Shown piece by piece: positions 8,731 to 18,491 of a stretch of DNA of 64,000 nucleotides (position 1 is its first letter; every line of letters starts with the position of its first letter). Below the pieces are notes generated by a model. That model ran no database searches. It was not told the DNA's origin and was given only the letters and a program-made list of their open reading frames with translations. The stretch comes from Nannocystis exedens (GTDB taxonomy: Bacteria; Myxococcota_A; Polyangia; Nannocystales; Nannocystaceae): assembly GCF_002343915.1 (NCBI RefSeq), contig NZ_NETK01000001.1, forward strand, positions 5,284,001 through 5,348,000, in the 5' to 3' direction. The position numbers and the translations under genes were made by a program.

Positions 8731-10116
8731 CTATACCGCGAGGCGGGCGGGGGCGTCACTTTTGCGGGGGGCCGCGGTGGTCGCGGGGGCGCCGGTGTCG
8801 GGGCGAGGGCGCGCGTCGGTCGACTTCGTCGGACCGCCGGCGCCGAACTTGTCGAGGCTGCGATAGCGGTCGCGGAGCAGCGTCTGGCGCGAGACCATGG
8901 GGATCGCGCGGCCGCGGACGAACACGTGGGTGGGACGGCTGCTGAGCTCGAGCGGGTCGCCGCTCCAGACGACGAGGTTGGCGACCTTGCCGACGGCGAC
9001 GCTGCCGTGCGTCGCGCTCTGGCCGTAGGCGAGGGCGGGCTCGAGGGTGATCGCGCGCAGCGCCGTGGCCCAGGGCAGGCCGTTGGCGACCGCGATGCCG
9101 GCCTCCTGCGTGATGTTGCGGAGGTTGTGCGAGTCGTCGAGCCAGGCGATGACGACGGGCACGCCGGCGGCGGCGAGCAGGGCGGCGTTGTCGAGGCGCG
9201 CGCCGAGGGTGTCGAAGCTGCTCGGCAGGTTGCGCGACGGCTGCACGATCACCGGCACCTTGGCGGCCGCCAGCTCCGGCGCGACCTTCCACGCCTCCGA
9301 GCCGCCGACGACGACGAGCCGCAGCTTGTACTCCTTCGCCAGGTCGAGCGCGGCGAGGATGTCGCTCGCGCGGTCGGCGGTCAGCGTCAGCGGGACCTGG
9401 CCGGCCAGCGCCGGCTGCAGCGCCTGCAGGTCGAGCGCGTGGGCGGCGAACGGCCGGGTCTGGGCCCGCTCGTAGGCGTCCTTGCGGCCGCGGAACACCT
9501 GCGCGTCGGTGAGGACCTCCTGCAGCTTGGCCAGCGCGGCCGCGCGCGAGCCGGCGAAGCTGTGGCCGAGGTTGCCGTCGATCGCCACGCCGGCCCTGGC
9601 GAGCGCGCCGCGGTGGTCGCCGTGGACGAGGTCGACCCACGCGACCTGTCCCGAGAGCAAGCCGCCCGCGGGGGCCACCGCGGCCGTGGTGACGCCGCCG
9701 ATCGCCTGCACCTGGATCAGGCTCGACTCGGCGTGGAAGGCCCGGCTGGCGTCGTAGGCGGCGCGGATCGGGTGGTCGCCCGAGCGCGCGTCGTCGTGCG
9801 TGCTGCCCTCGAGATCGATCTCCACCAGGCCGAGCTGGTTGTCGCAGGCGATCAGGCCCGGCGTCACGACCTTGCCGGTGGCGTCGACGCGGACCGCGTC
9901 GGCCGGGGCGCTCGCGGCCAGCTCGGGGCCGCCGACGCCGGCGAACTTGCCGTCGCGGATCAGCACGGTCGCGTTCTTGACGACGGTGCCGTCGCCGACG
10001 TGGAGGTCGCCGCCGGTGACGACCGCGACCGGGGCGGCCGGGCGGGCGGGCGGGGCGGCACGGGCCGCCGGGGCCGGGGCGAGCAGGGTGAGGGCGGCGA
10101 GGAGGATATGGCTCAT
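8731..10116 (-). CDS. Secreted amidohydrolase-like protein lacking the HxH metal motif
   Basis: 461 residues with an N-terminal signal peptide (LLAALTLLAPAPAARAAPP). The fold is that of imidazolonepropionase-type amidohydrolases: a small beta domain, TPGLIA at the usual start of the barrel, and a C-terminal G-K-V-A-N-L-V-V-W-S-G-D-P segment. Where active family members have His-x-His after TPGL(I/V)D, this protein reads ACDNQLGL, so the first two metal ligands are missing. I infer a pseudo-enzyme or a metal-independent member. It lies 17 bp downstream of a second amidohydrolase gene that keeps its ligands, which suggests a heteromeric pair. Its Shine-Dalgarno (GAGGA) and start lie within a palindromic-element cluster. 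Confidence 0.8.
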   Translation of the reverse strand: MSHILLAALTLLAPAPAARAAPPARPAAPVAVVTGGDLHVGDGTVVKNATVLIRDGKFAGVGGPELAASAPADAVRVDATGKVVTPGLIACDNQLGLVEIDLEGSTHDDARSGDHPIRAAYDASRAFHAESSLIQVQAIGGVTTAAVAPAGGLLSGQVAWVDLVHGDHRGALARAGVAIDGNLGHSFAGSRAAALAKLQEVLTDAQVFRGRKDAYERAQTRPFAAHALDLQALQPALAGQVPLTLTADRASDILAALDLAKEYKLRLVVVGGSEAWKVAPELAAAKVPVIVQPSRNLPSSFDTLGARLDNAALLAAAGVPVVIAWLDDSHNLRNITQEAGIAVANGLPWATALRAITLEPALAYGQSATHGSVAVGKVANLVVWSGDPLELSSRPTHVFVRGRAIPMVSRQTLLRDRYRSLDKFGAGGPTKSTDARPRPDTGAPATTAAPRKSDAPARLAV

Positions 10117-10133
10117 GGGACAGGTCCTCGCGG

Positions 10134-11675
<1,542 letters not shown>

Positions 11676-11798
11676 GCGCCGAACCTACGCCGGACGCGGC
11701 AGGCCGGGCAATCGCCGTGCCGCGGCCCGGACGTGTGTTTGAGCCCGGTCCGCGGCGGTGGCGGCGCGAGCCGGCCGCGGATATCCTTCGCGCCGCTC

Positions 11799-12956
11799 AT
11801 GCATGTTCGCACCCTGATCGGTGCCGCGGCGCTCGTGTTCGCGGCTGGTTGTCTGTCCGAGCGCGGCAAGCCGCCCGCCAACAAGCAAGTCGCCGCGGCG
11901 GGCGCCGCGACCACCACGGCGAAGGCGCCGTCGGGTCCGCCGGCGATGCGGGCCGCGGCCGCCCCCGGCTCGACGCTGTGCGAGCAGGCCTCGCTCAAGC
12001 TGGCCCCCGGCTCGGTGGTCGCGCAGATCGACGGCGTCGACGTCAAGCTCGAGGACCTCGGCGAGCAGCTGGTCCAGGCCGAGAACAAGGCGCTGCGGCA
12101 GTACTGCAGCGAGGTCGCGCGGGTGCGCGAGGCCGCGCTCGAGAACCTCGTGCAGCAGAAGGTGCTGACCGCCGCGGCCGAGAAGGCGGGCAAGCCGATC
12201 AACGAGTACGTGCAGGAGCGCATGGAGGCGGCGGTGCCGACCCCGAGCGACGCCGAGATCGAGGCGTTCTACAACTCGCGCAAGTCGCCCGACGCGCCGC
12301 CGCTCGACCAGGTCCGCGACCAGGTGGTCCAGGCGATCAAGGCCGAGAAGTCGGAAGAGGTGTTCATGGGCATGCTCAACGAGCTGCGCGCGACCGCCTC
12401 GATCGACAAGCGCCTGCCCGACGTCCGCCCGCCGGCGCTCGAGCTGGCGGCGACCCACTCGCCGTGGCTCGGCAGCGCCGACGCGAAGGTGCAGGTGGTC
12501 GAGTTCTCCGACTTCGAGTGCCCGTACTGCGCCCGCGCGGCCGACACGCTCAAGCAGCTCAAGGACAAGTACGCGGACAAGCCGGTCCAGTTCGTGTTCC
12601 GCCACTTCCCGCTGAGCTTCCACCCGAACGCCCGCCCGGCCGCCGAGTACGCCCAGTGCGCGCACGAGCAGGAGAAGTTCTGGCCGCTGCACGACGAGAT
12701 CTTCGCGGTCCAGCGCGAGCTGTCGACCGACAAGCTCAAGGAGCTGGCGACCAAGGTCGGGCTCGATCAGGCCAAGCTCGACGAGTGCCTGACCCGCGTC
12801 GGCGCGCTCATCGAGGCCGACATGAAGGTCGCCGGCGATGCGGGCGTCGGCGGCACGCCGAGCTTCTACATCAACGGCCAGACCTTCGACGGCAACCCGA
12901 CGGTCGCCGGCCTGTCGGAGGCGATCGACGCCGAGCTGGCCCGCGCCAAGGGCTGA
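11799..12956 (+). CDS. Lipoprotein with SurA-like N-domain and DsbA-type thioredoxin domain
   Basis: 385 residues. The signal ends in the lipobox FAAGC (Cys18). An Ala/Thr-rich linker leads to a helical segment (about 70-205) like the N-terminal chaperone part of SurA/PrsA-type foldases. The C-terminal half is a DsbA-family oxidoreductase with Cys241-Pro-Tyr-Cys244 (FECPYCARA) and the cis-Pro loop GGTPSFYING. I infer a membrane-tethered thiol oxidase or isomerase helping to fold secreted Cys-rich proteins, which fits the many Cys-rich lipoproteins in this DNA. It is followed after 4 bp by a prenyltransferase gene on the same strand. Confidence 0.88.
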   Translation: MHVRTLIGAAALVFAAGCLSERGKPPANKQVAAAGAATTTAKAPSGPPAMRAAAAPGSTLCEQASLKLAPGSVVAQIDGVDVKLEDLGEQLVQAENKALRQYCSEVARVREAALENLVQQKVLTAAAEKAGKPINEYVQERMEAAVPTPSDAEIEAFYNSRKSPDAPPLDQVRDQVVQAIKAEKSEEVFMGMLNELRATASIDKRLPDVRPPALELAATHSPWLGSADAKVQVVEFSDFECPYCARAADTLKQLKDKYADKPVQFVFRHFPLSFHPNARPAAEYAQCAHEQEKFWPLHDEIFAVQRELSTDKLKELATKVGLDQAKLDECLTRVGALIEADMKVAGDAGVGGTPSFYINGQTFDGNPTVAGLSEAIDAELARAKG

Positions 12957-12960
12957 CGCC

Positions 12961-13914
12961 ATGCACCCGGCCTTCGCCTCGCCGCTGCGCCGGTGGCTCT
13001 ACGCGTTCAAGCCGGCCAGCTGGCCCAAGGTGCTGGCGCCCGCGCTCCTCGGACAGGTCCTCGGGGCCATGTCCTCGGGGACATTCAGCGTCGGCGCCGC
13101 GGTCGTCGGCCTGGCGTTCGCGGTGTTCGCCACGATCTACGTGGTGCTGCTCAACGACTGGTTCGACGCCGACGTCGACGCGCTGAAGCGGCGCATGTTC
13201 CCCGAGGCGGGCTCGCCGAAGACGATCCCCGACGCGATCCTGCCGGCCGAGAGCGTGCTGTTGGCCGGCGCGGGCTTCGGGGTGATGGCGCTGGCGGTGG
13301 CGCTGTGCGGCGAGCTGTTCCTGCCGGGGCGGCCGGGGCTGATGCTCGGCGCGGTGATCGGGCTCGGGCTCTTGCTGGTCTACTCGGCGCCGCCGCTGCG
13401 GCTCAACGACCGCGGCGCCGGTGAATTCGTCGAGGCGCTCGGGGTCGGGGTGCTCGTGCCGTGGTGGAGCGCGTACGCCCAGAGCGGGCAGCCGACGTCG
13501 CCGTGGTACGTGTGGGCGCTGCCGGGGCTGGCGCTGCTGGCGTTCGCGTCGGCCGCCGCCAGCGGGCTGTCCGACGAGGAGAGCGACCGCCGCGGCGGCA
13601 AGTCGACGCTGACGACGATGTACGGCAACCGGGCGGCGCGCCGGGCCGCCGAGTACTCGGCGTTCGCCGGGCTCATCGCCTGGATGTTCGCCGTGCGCGC
13701 CAGCGGCGGCGGGTTCCCGCTGATCCCGGTGCAGATCGCCGTGCTCGCGGCGGCGCTGCCGTGGCGCGCGCTGACCCGCGAGAGCCCGCACGCGCTGACG
13801 AACTGCTTCAAGGCCCAGAGCCGCTACAAGACCGCGCTGCACCGCCTGATCTGGGGCTCGTCGCTGGCGCTGGCGCTGGCGCTGGTGATGCTGCGCCTGG
13901 CGGGGTGGGCATGA
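12961..13914 (+). CDS. UbiA-family prenyltransferase
   Basis: 317 residues with eight or nine hydrophobic segments. The first Asp-rich motif is N-D-W-F-D-A-D-V-D (residues 65-73) and the second is D-E-E-S-D after ASGLS, as in UbiA/MenA enzymes that attach isoprenyl chains to aromatic acceptors. Weak extra resemblance to MenA/UbiA-type membrane enzymes does not settle the acceptor. The N-terminal loop between the first membrane helices contains a palindromic element in frame (13051-13084, encoding MSSGT). It overlaps the next gene by ATGA. It could serve menaquinone, haem or a secondary metabolite. Confidence 0.88.
   Translation: MHPAFASPLRRWLYAFKPASWPKVLAPALLGQVLGAMSSGTFSVGAAVVGLAFAVFATIYVVLLNDWFDADVDALKRRMFPEAGSPKTIPDAILPAESVLLAGAGFGVMALAVALCGELFLPGRPGLMLGAVIGLGLLLVYSAPPLRLNDRGAGEFVEALGVGVLVPWWSAYAQSGQPTSPWYVWALPGLALLAFASAAASGLSDEESDRRGGKSTLTTMYGNRAARRAAEYSAFAGLIAWMFAVRASGGGFPLIPVQIAVLAAALPWRALTRESPHALTNCFKAQSRYKTALHRLIWGSSLALALALVMLRLAGWA
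13051..13084. repeat. Palindromic element inside the prenyltransferase gene
   Basis: ATGTCC-TCGG-GGACAT (13069-13084) is a perfect copy, preceded by a half copy GGACAGGTCC (13051-13060). It is read in frame as Met-Ser-Ser-Gly-Thr in a loop. Confidence 0.75.
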
Positions 13915-14567
13915 GCTGGCCCGGGCGGTCGCTGGCGCCCGGCCGCAGCCGCAGCCGCAGCGTCGAGGAGGTCGTGGCGCTCGTGGCCGACGGCTCGCCG
14001 GCGACGGCCGAGCTGACGGCGGCGCTGCGGGAGATCGAGGCGGCGGCCGCGGCCGCGTTCCCCGGCAACATCTTCTGGGACATCGAGCTGCTGGCGGCCG
14101 AGCTGCTGCGCGCGGGGCCGGGCGAGGTCTCGACGCAGGGGCGACGGATCGCCGGGCTGCAGGCGCTCTACGGCCAAAACACGGTGATCCGGTTCCGCTA
14201 CGTCCACGACTTCCTGTACGGCTACGACTGGGCCAAGTGGGTCCAGCGCGAGCCGGACGAGCGCGGGGGGGTCGGGCCGTTCGCGCCGGCCTTCATCGAC
14301 CACCAGGAGCGCCGCGGTCGCGAGCTCGAGCAGCTGATCGCCGCGGACGACGCGGTCTATCCCAGCTTGCCCGAAGGACAGGTGCGCAACCCGTTCCCGT
14401 TCTCGCGCGAGCCCGAGGCCGAGTCGCTGCTGCTGGCCGACCTGGCCGCCGCCGGGCTGCTGCCGGTCGAGGCCTGGGACGCGGCCGCGTCGCCGCGCTG
14501 GGACCGGCCCTACGCCGAACTGCGCATCGAGCGGGCGGCCGCGCTGGGGCTCTCGCTGCCCGAGTGA
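13911..14567 (+). CDS. Conserved hypothetical protein
   Basis: 218 residues, start ATG overlapping the prenyltransferase stop (ATGA). It has an Arg/Ser-rich N-terminus, a helical body with PGNIFWDIELLAAELL, and an aromatic-rich segment VIRFRYVHDFLYGYDWAKWV, with no signal peptide or membrane helix. No domain is recognised. Translational coupling suggests it works with the prenyltransferase. A half palindromic element falls in frame near residue 155 (LPEGQVRNP). Confidence 0.7.
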   Translation: MSWPGRSLAPGRSRSRSVEEVVALVADGSPATAELTAALREIEAAAAAAFPGNIFWDIELLAAELLRAGPGEVSTQGRRIAGLQALYGQNTVIRFRYVHDFLYGYDWAKWVQREPDERGGVGPFAPAFIDHQERRGRELEQLIAADDAVYPSLPEGQVRNPFPFSREPEAESLLLADLAAAGLLPVEAWDAAASPRWDRPYAELRIERAAALGLSLPE

Positions 14568-14581
14568 GCGATGGCTGGCTG

Positions 14582-14632
14582 TTCGGACATGCTGAAAGGG
14601 GCATGCTCGCAAGAGCATGCCCCTTCGGACCT
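14582..14632. terminator. Perfect 11-bp hairpin between convergent genes
   Basis: GGGGCATGCTC (14598-14608) pairs perfectly with GAGCATGCCCC (14613-14623) across a GCAA tetraloop, flanked by half-elements TTCGGACAT and TTCGGACCT. It lies between the ends of two convergent genes, so it could end transcription from both sides. No U-tract follows. Confidence 0.6.
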
Positions 14633-14660
14633 GCCCCGAGAGGCAGGCGAGCCCGCCGGC

Positions 14661-15281
14661 TCACAGGCCGGACTGGCGCTGCTTCTCCTTGAGGCCGGCG
14701 ACCTTCCGCTCGAGGTCCTCGACCAGCTGCTTCTGGTCGGTGTAGTTCTTCTCGACGACGGCGCCGCGGCGCTCGGCGAGCTCGATCTGCTCGGAGGTGC
14801 GGGCGTTGTCCTTCACCTTCTTCATCCGCTCGAGGAAGATCGTCCGCTGGGCCAGCTCCTTGCGGGCGATGTCGAGTTTCTTCTCCCAGTAGGCGATCTC
14901 GGCGCCGGCGCTGGGGAAGCTGGTCGGCTCGGGCTTGGGCTTCTTCGGCGGGGCCAGCGAGTCGGACTTGGGCCCGACCGGGAGCAGGCCGGGGTTGACG
15001 CGGGCTTTGCCGCCGCCGCGGTTGGGGTCGTAATCGCGGGCGCCGACGCCGAGCGCCTGCGTCTCCGGCCCGCCGCCCTGGGCGAGGCTGGCCTGCTGGC
15101 CGCCGCTGGCCTTGCCCTTGCCGGCCCCGGCCGCGCCCGAGGCCGCGTCGCCCCCGGGCCAGAAGATGAGGAGCGCGGCGACCACGAGGATCGCGCCGCC
15201 CACGATCAGCGCCCACAGCGCGCCGCCCTGCGCAGACTCGGGCTGGTTCGCTGTTGCCGGCTTGGGACCAGGTTCGGACAT
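14661..15281 (-). CDS. Single-span membrane protein with C-terminal coiled coil
   Basis: 206 residues. A short cytoplasmic tail is followed by one membrane helix (ALIVGGAILVVAALLIFW, about 23-40), a Gly/Ala/Gln-rich linker to about residue 120, and a charged helix (about 125-206; AEIAYWEKKLDIARKELAQ then repeated Glu/Lys heptads) likely to form a coiled coil. No family is recognised. It is divergent from the RluA-type gene with only 17 bp between the start codons, so the two must share promoter DNA. Confidence 0.7.
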   Translation of the reverse strand: MSEPGPKPATANQPESAQGGALWALIVGGAILVVAALLIFWPGGDAASGAAGAGKGKASGGQQASLAQGGGPETQALGVGARDYDPNRGGGKARVNPGLLPVGPKSDSLAPPKKPKPEPTSFPSAGAEIAYWEKKLDIARKELAQRTIFLERMKKVKDNARTSEQIELAERRGAVVEKNYTDQKQLVEDLERKVAGLKEKQRQSGL

Positions 15282-15306
15282 ACGCGGGCGAGAATAGCAT
15301 GTCCGC
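15279..15306. promoter_or_regulatory. Shared 17-bp divergent start region
   Basis: The two divergent genes begin with mirror-image ATGTCC codons (CGGACAT at 15276-15281 read on the - strand and ATGTCCG at 15299-15305), 17 bp apart. Their promoters must lie inside one another's coding sequences or the genes are expressed from leaderless starts. Confidence 0.4.
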
Positions 15307-16285
15307 GGTGAGCGAGCCCCCGGAGGAATTCATCGAGATCCCGCTGATCGTCGACCCGGCCCGCGACGGCTTTCGCCTCGATCGTTTCCTCTCGAGCCGG
15401 ATCGCCCGGCTGTCCCGCACCCGCGTGCAAGCGATCGTCGACAACGGCCAGGTCCGCCGCGCAGACACCGGCGAGGTGCTGCTGCGCGCGTCCCAGCGCG
15501 TGCGCGCCGGCGAGGCGCTGGTGATCCGCCGCCCCGCGCCGCGTGAGCCCGAGGTGGTGCTCGATTACCGGGAGATCTACCGGGACGAGGCGCTGCTGGT
15601 GATCGACAAGCCGGCCGGGCTGCCGGTGCATCCGTCGGCCAGCTACCACCGCCACACGCTGACCCAGGTGCTGCGCGACCGCCTCGGCCCGGGCCACGGC
15701 TGGGACATGGCCCACCGCCTCGACCGCGAGACGTCGGGGGTGATGGTGTTCGGCCGCCGCGCGGGCTCGGCGACCGCGCTCAAGAAGGCGTTCCTCGGCC
15801 GCGAGGTGCGCAAGACGTACCTGGCGCTGGTCCACGGCTCGTTCCACGAGCAAGTCCGGATCGACGTGCCGCTCGGGTTCGCCATCGGCTCGAAGATCCG
15901 GATCAAGATGGGGCCGGTGCCGGTGGCCGCGGGCGGCCTGCCGGCGGCGACGACGGTGCGCCCGCTCCGGCACGGCGAATTCAACAAGATGCCGGTGACG
16001 CTGGTCGAGGCGCTGCCCGAGACGGGGCGGCAGCACCAGATCCGGGTCCACCTGGCGGAGATCGGCCACGCGGTGGTGGGCGACAAGCTGTACGGGCTGC
16101 CCGAGGAAGAATTTTTGAAGGTGGTCGAGGGCGGACGGAAGCTGCACGAGCTCGGGGCCCAGCTCGGGCTGCAACGCCACGCGCTGCACGCGGCCGCGCT
16201 GACGCTGCCGCACCCGGCGAGCGGGGCGGAGGTGCAATTCACGGCGCCCTGGCCGGCCGAGCTCGCTGCGATCCTGGCGCCGTGA
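15299..16285 (+). CDS. RluA-family pseudouridine synthase
   Basis: 328 residues. An S4 RNA-binding domain (about 22-80, with RLDRFLSSRIARLSRTRVQAIV) is followed by the catalytic domain. The key motif is HRLDRETSGVMVF, with Asp142 as nucleophile. Further family motifs are IDKPAGLPVHPS and the LxxGRxHQIRxH type segment ETGRQHQIRVHLAE. These enzymes convert uridine to pseudouridine in rRNA or tRNA in the cytoplasm. The target base cannot be assigned. It is convergent with the gene at 16351-16884, separated by two palindromic elements. Confidence 0.93.
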   Translation: MSAVSEPPEEFIEIPLIVDPARDGFRLDRFLSSRIARLSRTRVQAIVDNGQVRRADTGEVLLRASQRVRAGEALVIRRPAPREPEVVLDYREIYRDEALLVIDKPAGLPVHPSASYHRHTLTQVLRDRLGPGHGWDMAHRLDRETSGVMVFGRRAGSATALKKAFLGREVRKTYLALVHGSFHEQVRIDVPLGFAIGSKIRIKMGPVPVAAGGLPAATTVRPLRHGEFNKMPVTLVEALPETGRQHQIRVHLAEIGHAVVGDKLYGLPEEEFLKVVEGGRKLHELGAQLGLQRHALHAAALTLPHPASGAEVQFTAPWPAELAAILAP

Positions 16286-16299
16286 GGCGCGGACAGCGG

Positions 16300-16349
16300 A
16301 TGTCCTCAGGGACATGTCAGGCGCCGAGCCAGGATGTCCCGAGGGACAG
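16300..16349. terminator. Two palindromic elements between convergent genes
   Basis: ATGTCC-TCAG-GGACAT (16300-16315) and ATGTCC-CGAG-GGACAG (16334-16349) fill the gap between the RluA stop and the stop of the opposing gene. Each would form a 5-6 bp hairpin in RNA from either strand. Confidence 0.6.
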
Positions 16350-16350
16350 G

Positions 16351-16884
16351 TCACGGCTTCAGCAGCGGCGTCGCGCCGGGTTGCAAGATCTCCACGATCT
16401 CGCCGGACACCGGCTCGAGCGCGGTGGTCTTGCCGTCCTCGACGACCACCTTGAACTGGGCCATGTCCGAGCCGTCCTTGAGCTTCAAGGTGCGGTCGGG
16501 CAGCTCGATGGTGTCGACGCCGGGCGGCTCGCGGGTGAGGCCGAGGCGCGCCTTGCCTTGCGACCAGGCGAGCACGCGCGGCCGCTCGGAGGTGTCGGTG
16601 CCGGCGGGGAGCTCGAACTGGCGCAGGGCGGCCGGCTCCTCGCCCTGGCGGGCCCAGCGGTACCAGGCGAACACGGTGCCGGCGACGAGTACGGCGAGGC
16701 AGGCGATCAGGATGCGGCGGATGCGCCGGGCGGCGGCGTAGCCGGCGAAGCGGCCGAGGTGGTGCTCGCCGGGCGGTGGGTCGCGCATGAGCTCGTCGTC
16801 GCGGTCGCTGGCGGGCGGGGCCGCGACCGGACGCCACGCGCGGGCCATGTCGGGGGACGGCGGGTCGAGGTCGTCGCGGGTCAT
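16351..16884 (-). CDS. Hypothetical single-span membrane protein
   Basis: 177 residues. An Asp/Pro-rich N-terminal tail (about 60 residues) precedes a membrane helix (ILIACLAVLVAGTVFAWY, about 60-78). The C-terminal ~100 residues are beta-rich and soluble (VLAWSQGKARLGLTREP, TIELPDRTLKLKDGSDMAQFKVV), probably periplasmic. No family is recognised. It starts 47 bp before the end of the lipoprotein gene at 16931 on the same strand. Confidence 0.65.
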   Translation of the reverse strand: MTRDDLDPPSPDMARAWRPVAAPPASDRDDELMRDPPPGEHHLGRFAGYAAARRIRRILIACLAVLVAGTVFAWYRWARQGEEPAALRQFELPAGTDTSERPRVLAWSQGKARLGLTREPPGVDTIELPDRTLKLKDGSDMAQFKVVVEDGKTTALEPVSGEIVEILQPGATPLLKP

Positions 16885-16930
16885 GCCCGGAGGATAGCGC
16901 GGGTCGGCGACGGGCGCGCTCGCGCGGGGC

Positions 16931-17929
16931 TCACTGGCACACCGAGCCGAGCAGTACGCCCATGTCGAGGTCGACCCCCGGGTCGGTGCAGAGCTGGTTC
17001 ACGGGGCAGTCGGCGTCGCTGTTGCACTCGCCGCAGATCCCCAGCTTCAGCAGGCCCATCACGTTGGCCTCGCCGCAGAAGCCCGAGGCGCACGCCTGGT
17101 CGCCGGTGCCGGCGAAGTCGCAGCCGGCGTCGTTCGGCACCGAGCCGGCGGCCTTGCACTTCTTCTGGCCGCTGAAGTCGGGGATGTCGTAGTCGGGCGT
17201 GCAGTGGGGCGCCTGCGCGGGGCAGTCGGCGTCGGTCTTGCACTCGCCGCAGGTGGCGACGGTGATGATGCCGGGGACCGAGAGCACGGGGCTGCAGTCC
17301 TGCGCGGTCGGGTCGCTGCAGGCGGCGTCGCTCTCGCAGCCGTCGCCGGCCTTGCCGAGGTTGCACACCGAGCCGACGCCGGCGATCGGGTTGGCCACGG
17401 TGCAGCCGCCGTCGGGACAGTCGTCGTCGCCGAGGCATTCGCCGCAGAAGCCGCCGAGCGCGGGGACGAGGAAGCACTTGCCCGACTCGCAGCCGCAGCC
17501 GCTGGCGTCGGTGCAGGAGGAGTTTTGCGGCTGACCGAGGGGGTCGTTGCAGGAGGCGCCGGTGCTGAAGCTGTCGGAGCCGATCGAGGTCGACTCGATG
17601 CCGGTGGTGACGGTCGAGACGGTGCTCGAGTGGGTGTCGCTGGGGTCGCCGTCGGTGGCGGAGCCCTCGGTGACGGGGACGAGGGTGGTGCCGTCCGAAG
17701 TGGGCAAAGTCGTGACGGTCTGACCGGCCGTGGTGCTGACGGGGTCGCTCGGGTTGGCCGAGGTCTGGCTGTGCCCCATGGTGACGGTGCCGTCGCCGCT
17801 CGAGCCGGAGGTGGTGCCGGCGGTCTCGGTGCCGGTCTGCGAGTCGGAGGCGGACTCGCCGGGTTCGAACTTGGGGCTGCAGGCGAGCACGAGCAATAGC
17901 GCGGGCGACAAGGGCAAGCGATACTTCAT
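16931..17929 (-). CDS. Cys-rich Ser/Thr-linker lipoprotein
   Basis: 332 residues from ATG 17929. The lipobox is LLLVLAC (Cys17). A long Ser/Thr/Gly linker (about 20-130) carries repeats of TTAG/TSGSSGDG type. The C-terminal 200 residues hold more than 20 cysteines in repeated C-x-x-C-x(2)-D-x-D-C-P units (GECLGDDDCP, GECKTDADCP, GECNSDADCP), like disulphide-knotted modules of myxobacterial surface lipoproteins. It is probably exported and anchored in the outer membrane. Function unknown; similar architecture to the broken gene at 6774-7663. Confidence 0.8.
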   Translation of the reverse strand: MKYRLPLSPALLLVLACSPKFEPGESASDSQTGTETAGTTSGSSGDGTVTMGHSQTSANPSDPVSTTAGQTVTTLPTSDGTTLVPVTEGSATDGDPSDTHSSTVSTVTTGIESTSIGSDSFSTGASCNDPLGQPQNSSCTDASGCGCESGKCFLVPALGGFCGECLGDDDCPDGGCTVANPIAGVGSVCNLGKAGDGCESDAACSDPTAQDCSPVLSVPGIITVATCGECKTDADCPAQAPHCTPDYDIPDFSGQKKCKAAGSVPNDAGCDFAGTGDQACASGFCGEANVMGLLKLGICGECNSDADCPVNQLCTDPGVDLDMGVLLGSVCQ

Positions 17930-17973
17930 GCCGAGAGTATACGCGGAGGGGGCGCTCGAGCGGGATGGTGTGT

Positions 17974-17989
17974 ATGTCCTTCGGGACAT
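17974..17989. repeat. Perfect palindromic element with TTCG loop
   Basis: ATGTCC-TTCG-GGACAT lies 45 bp upstream of the lipoprotein start. With UUCG as tetraloop it would make a very stable RNA hairpin. Confidence 0.75.
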
Positions 17990-18138
17990 GTGCGGCGGCG
18001 CGCGGGTCGGGAGACCCCATGGAGCAGGGGCGCGGGTGCGCGGGGCTTGCTCTCGCGGTGATCCGGGGCCTGGAGAGGCTCGGCGGACTGCGTTCTTCTT
18101 GGGGCTTGGCTAGGGTCTGAGCTTCGCGGGCTTGAATC

Positions 18139-18395
18139 TGGTGCTTCGAGAATTGCCGACTGCGCCTCGCGGGGGGTCCGGGGAAGGGGCGGCCGCGAGT
18201 TGGCCGGCAGGATGGCCGCTCGTGCCTCGCATCCATCCAGCCTCTAATTCGCGGCGCCTCTTCCCCGGACCCCTGGCACGGCTGCAGCCGTGAGAGGCCG
18301 CCCCGCCGTCGTGGGCTCCGTTGGCAGATGTCCTCGGGGACAGGTCATGAGGGGCTGGTCGACGGCCAAGGCTGGCCGCCGACCAGCCGCCACCT
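18139..18395 (-). repeat. Dispersed ~257-bp repeat, copy B
   Basis: Inverted copy of 4155-4411. The hairpin arms read GGCTGGTCG (18353-18361) and CGACCAGCC (18380-18388) on the + strand. Relative to copy A, two base pairs are swapped in both arms (T-A to G-C, G-C to C-G), so pairing is conserved while sequence is not. One internal mismatch would be a G-U pair in RNA of the same orientation in both copies. The internal TGTCC-N4-GGACA element is at 18328-18343. No gene overlaps it. Confidence 0.8.
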
Positions 18396-18491
18396 GCCAT
18401 CATGCACGGCGTGGCTTCGTGGCGTGGCGGGCTGGGCTCGGCTCGGGTGAGAGATGGCGTGGCGGCATGCGGTCGAGCAGGAGGCGAGAGT

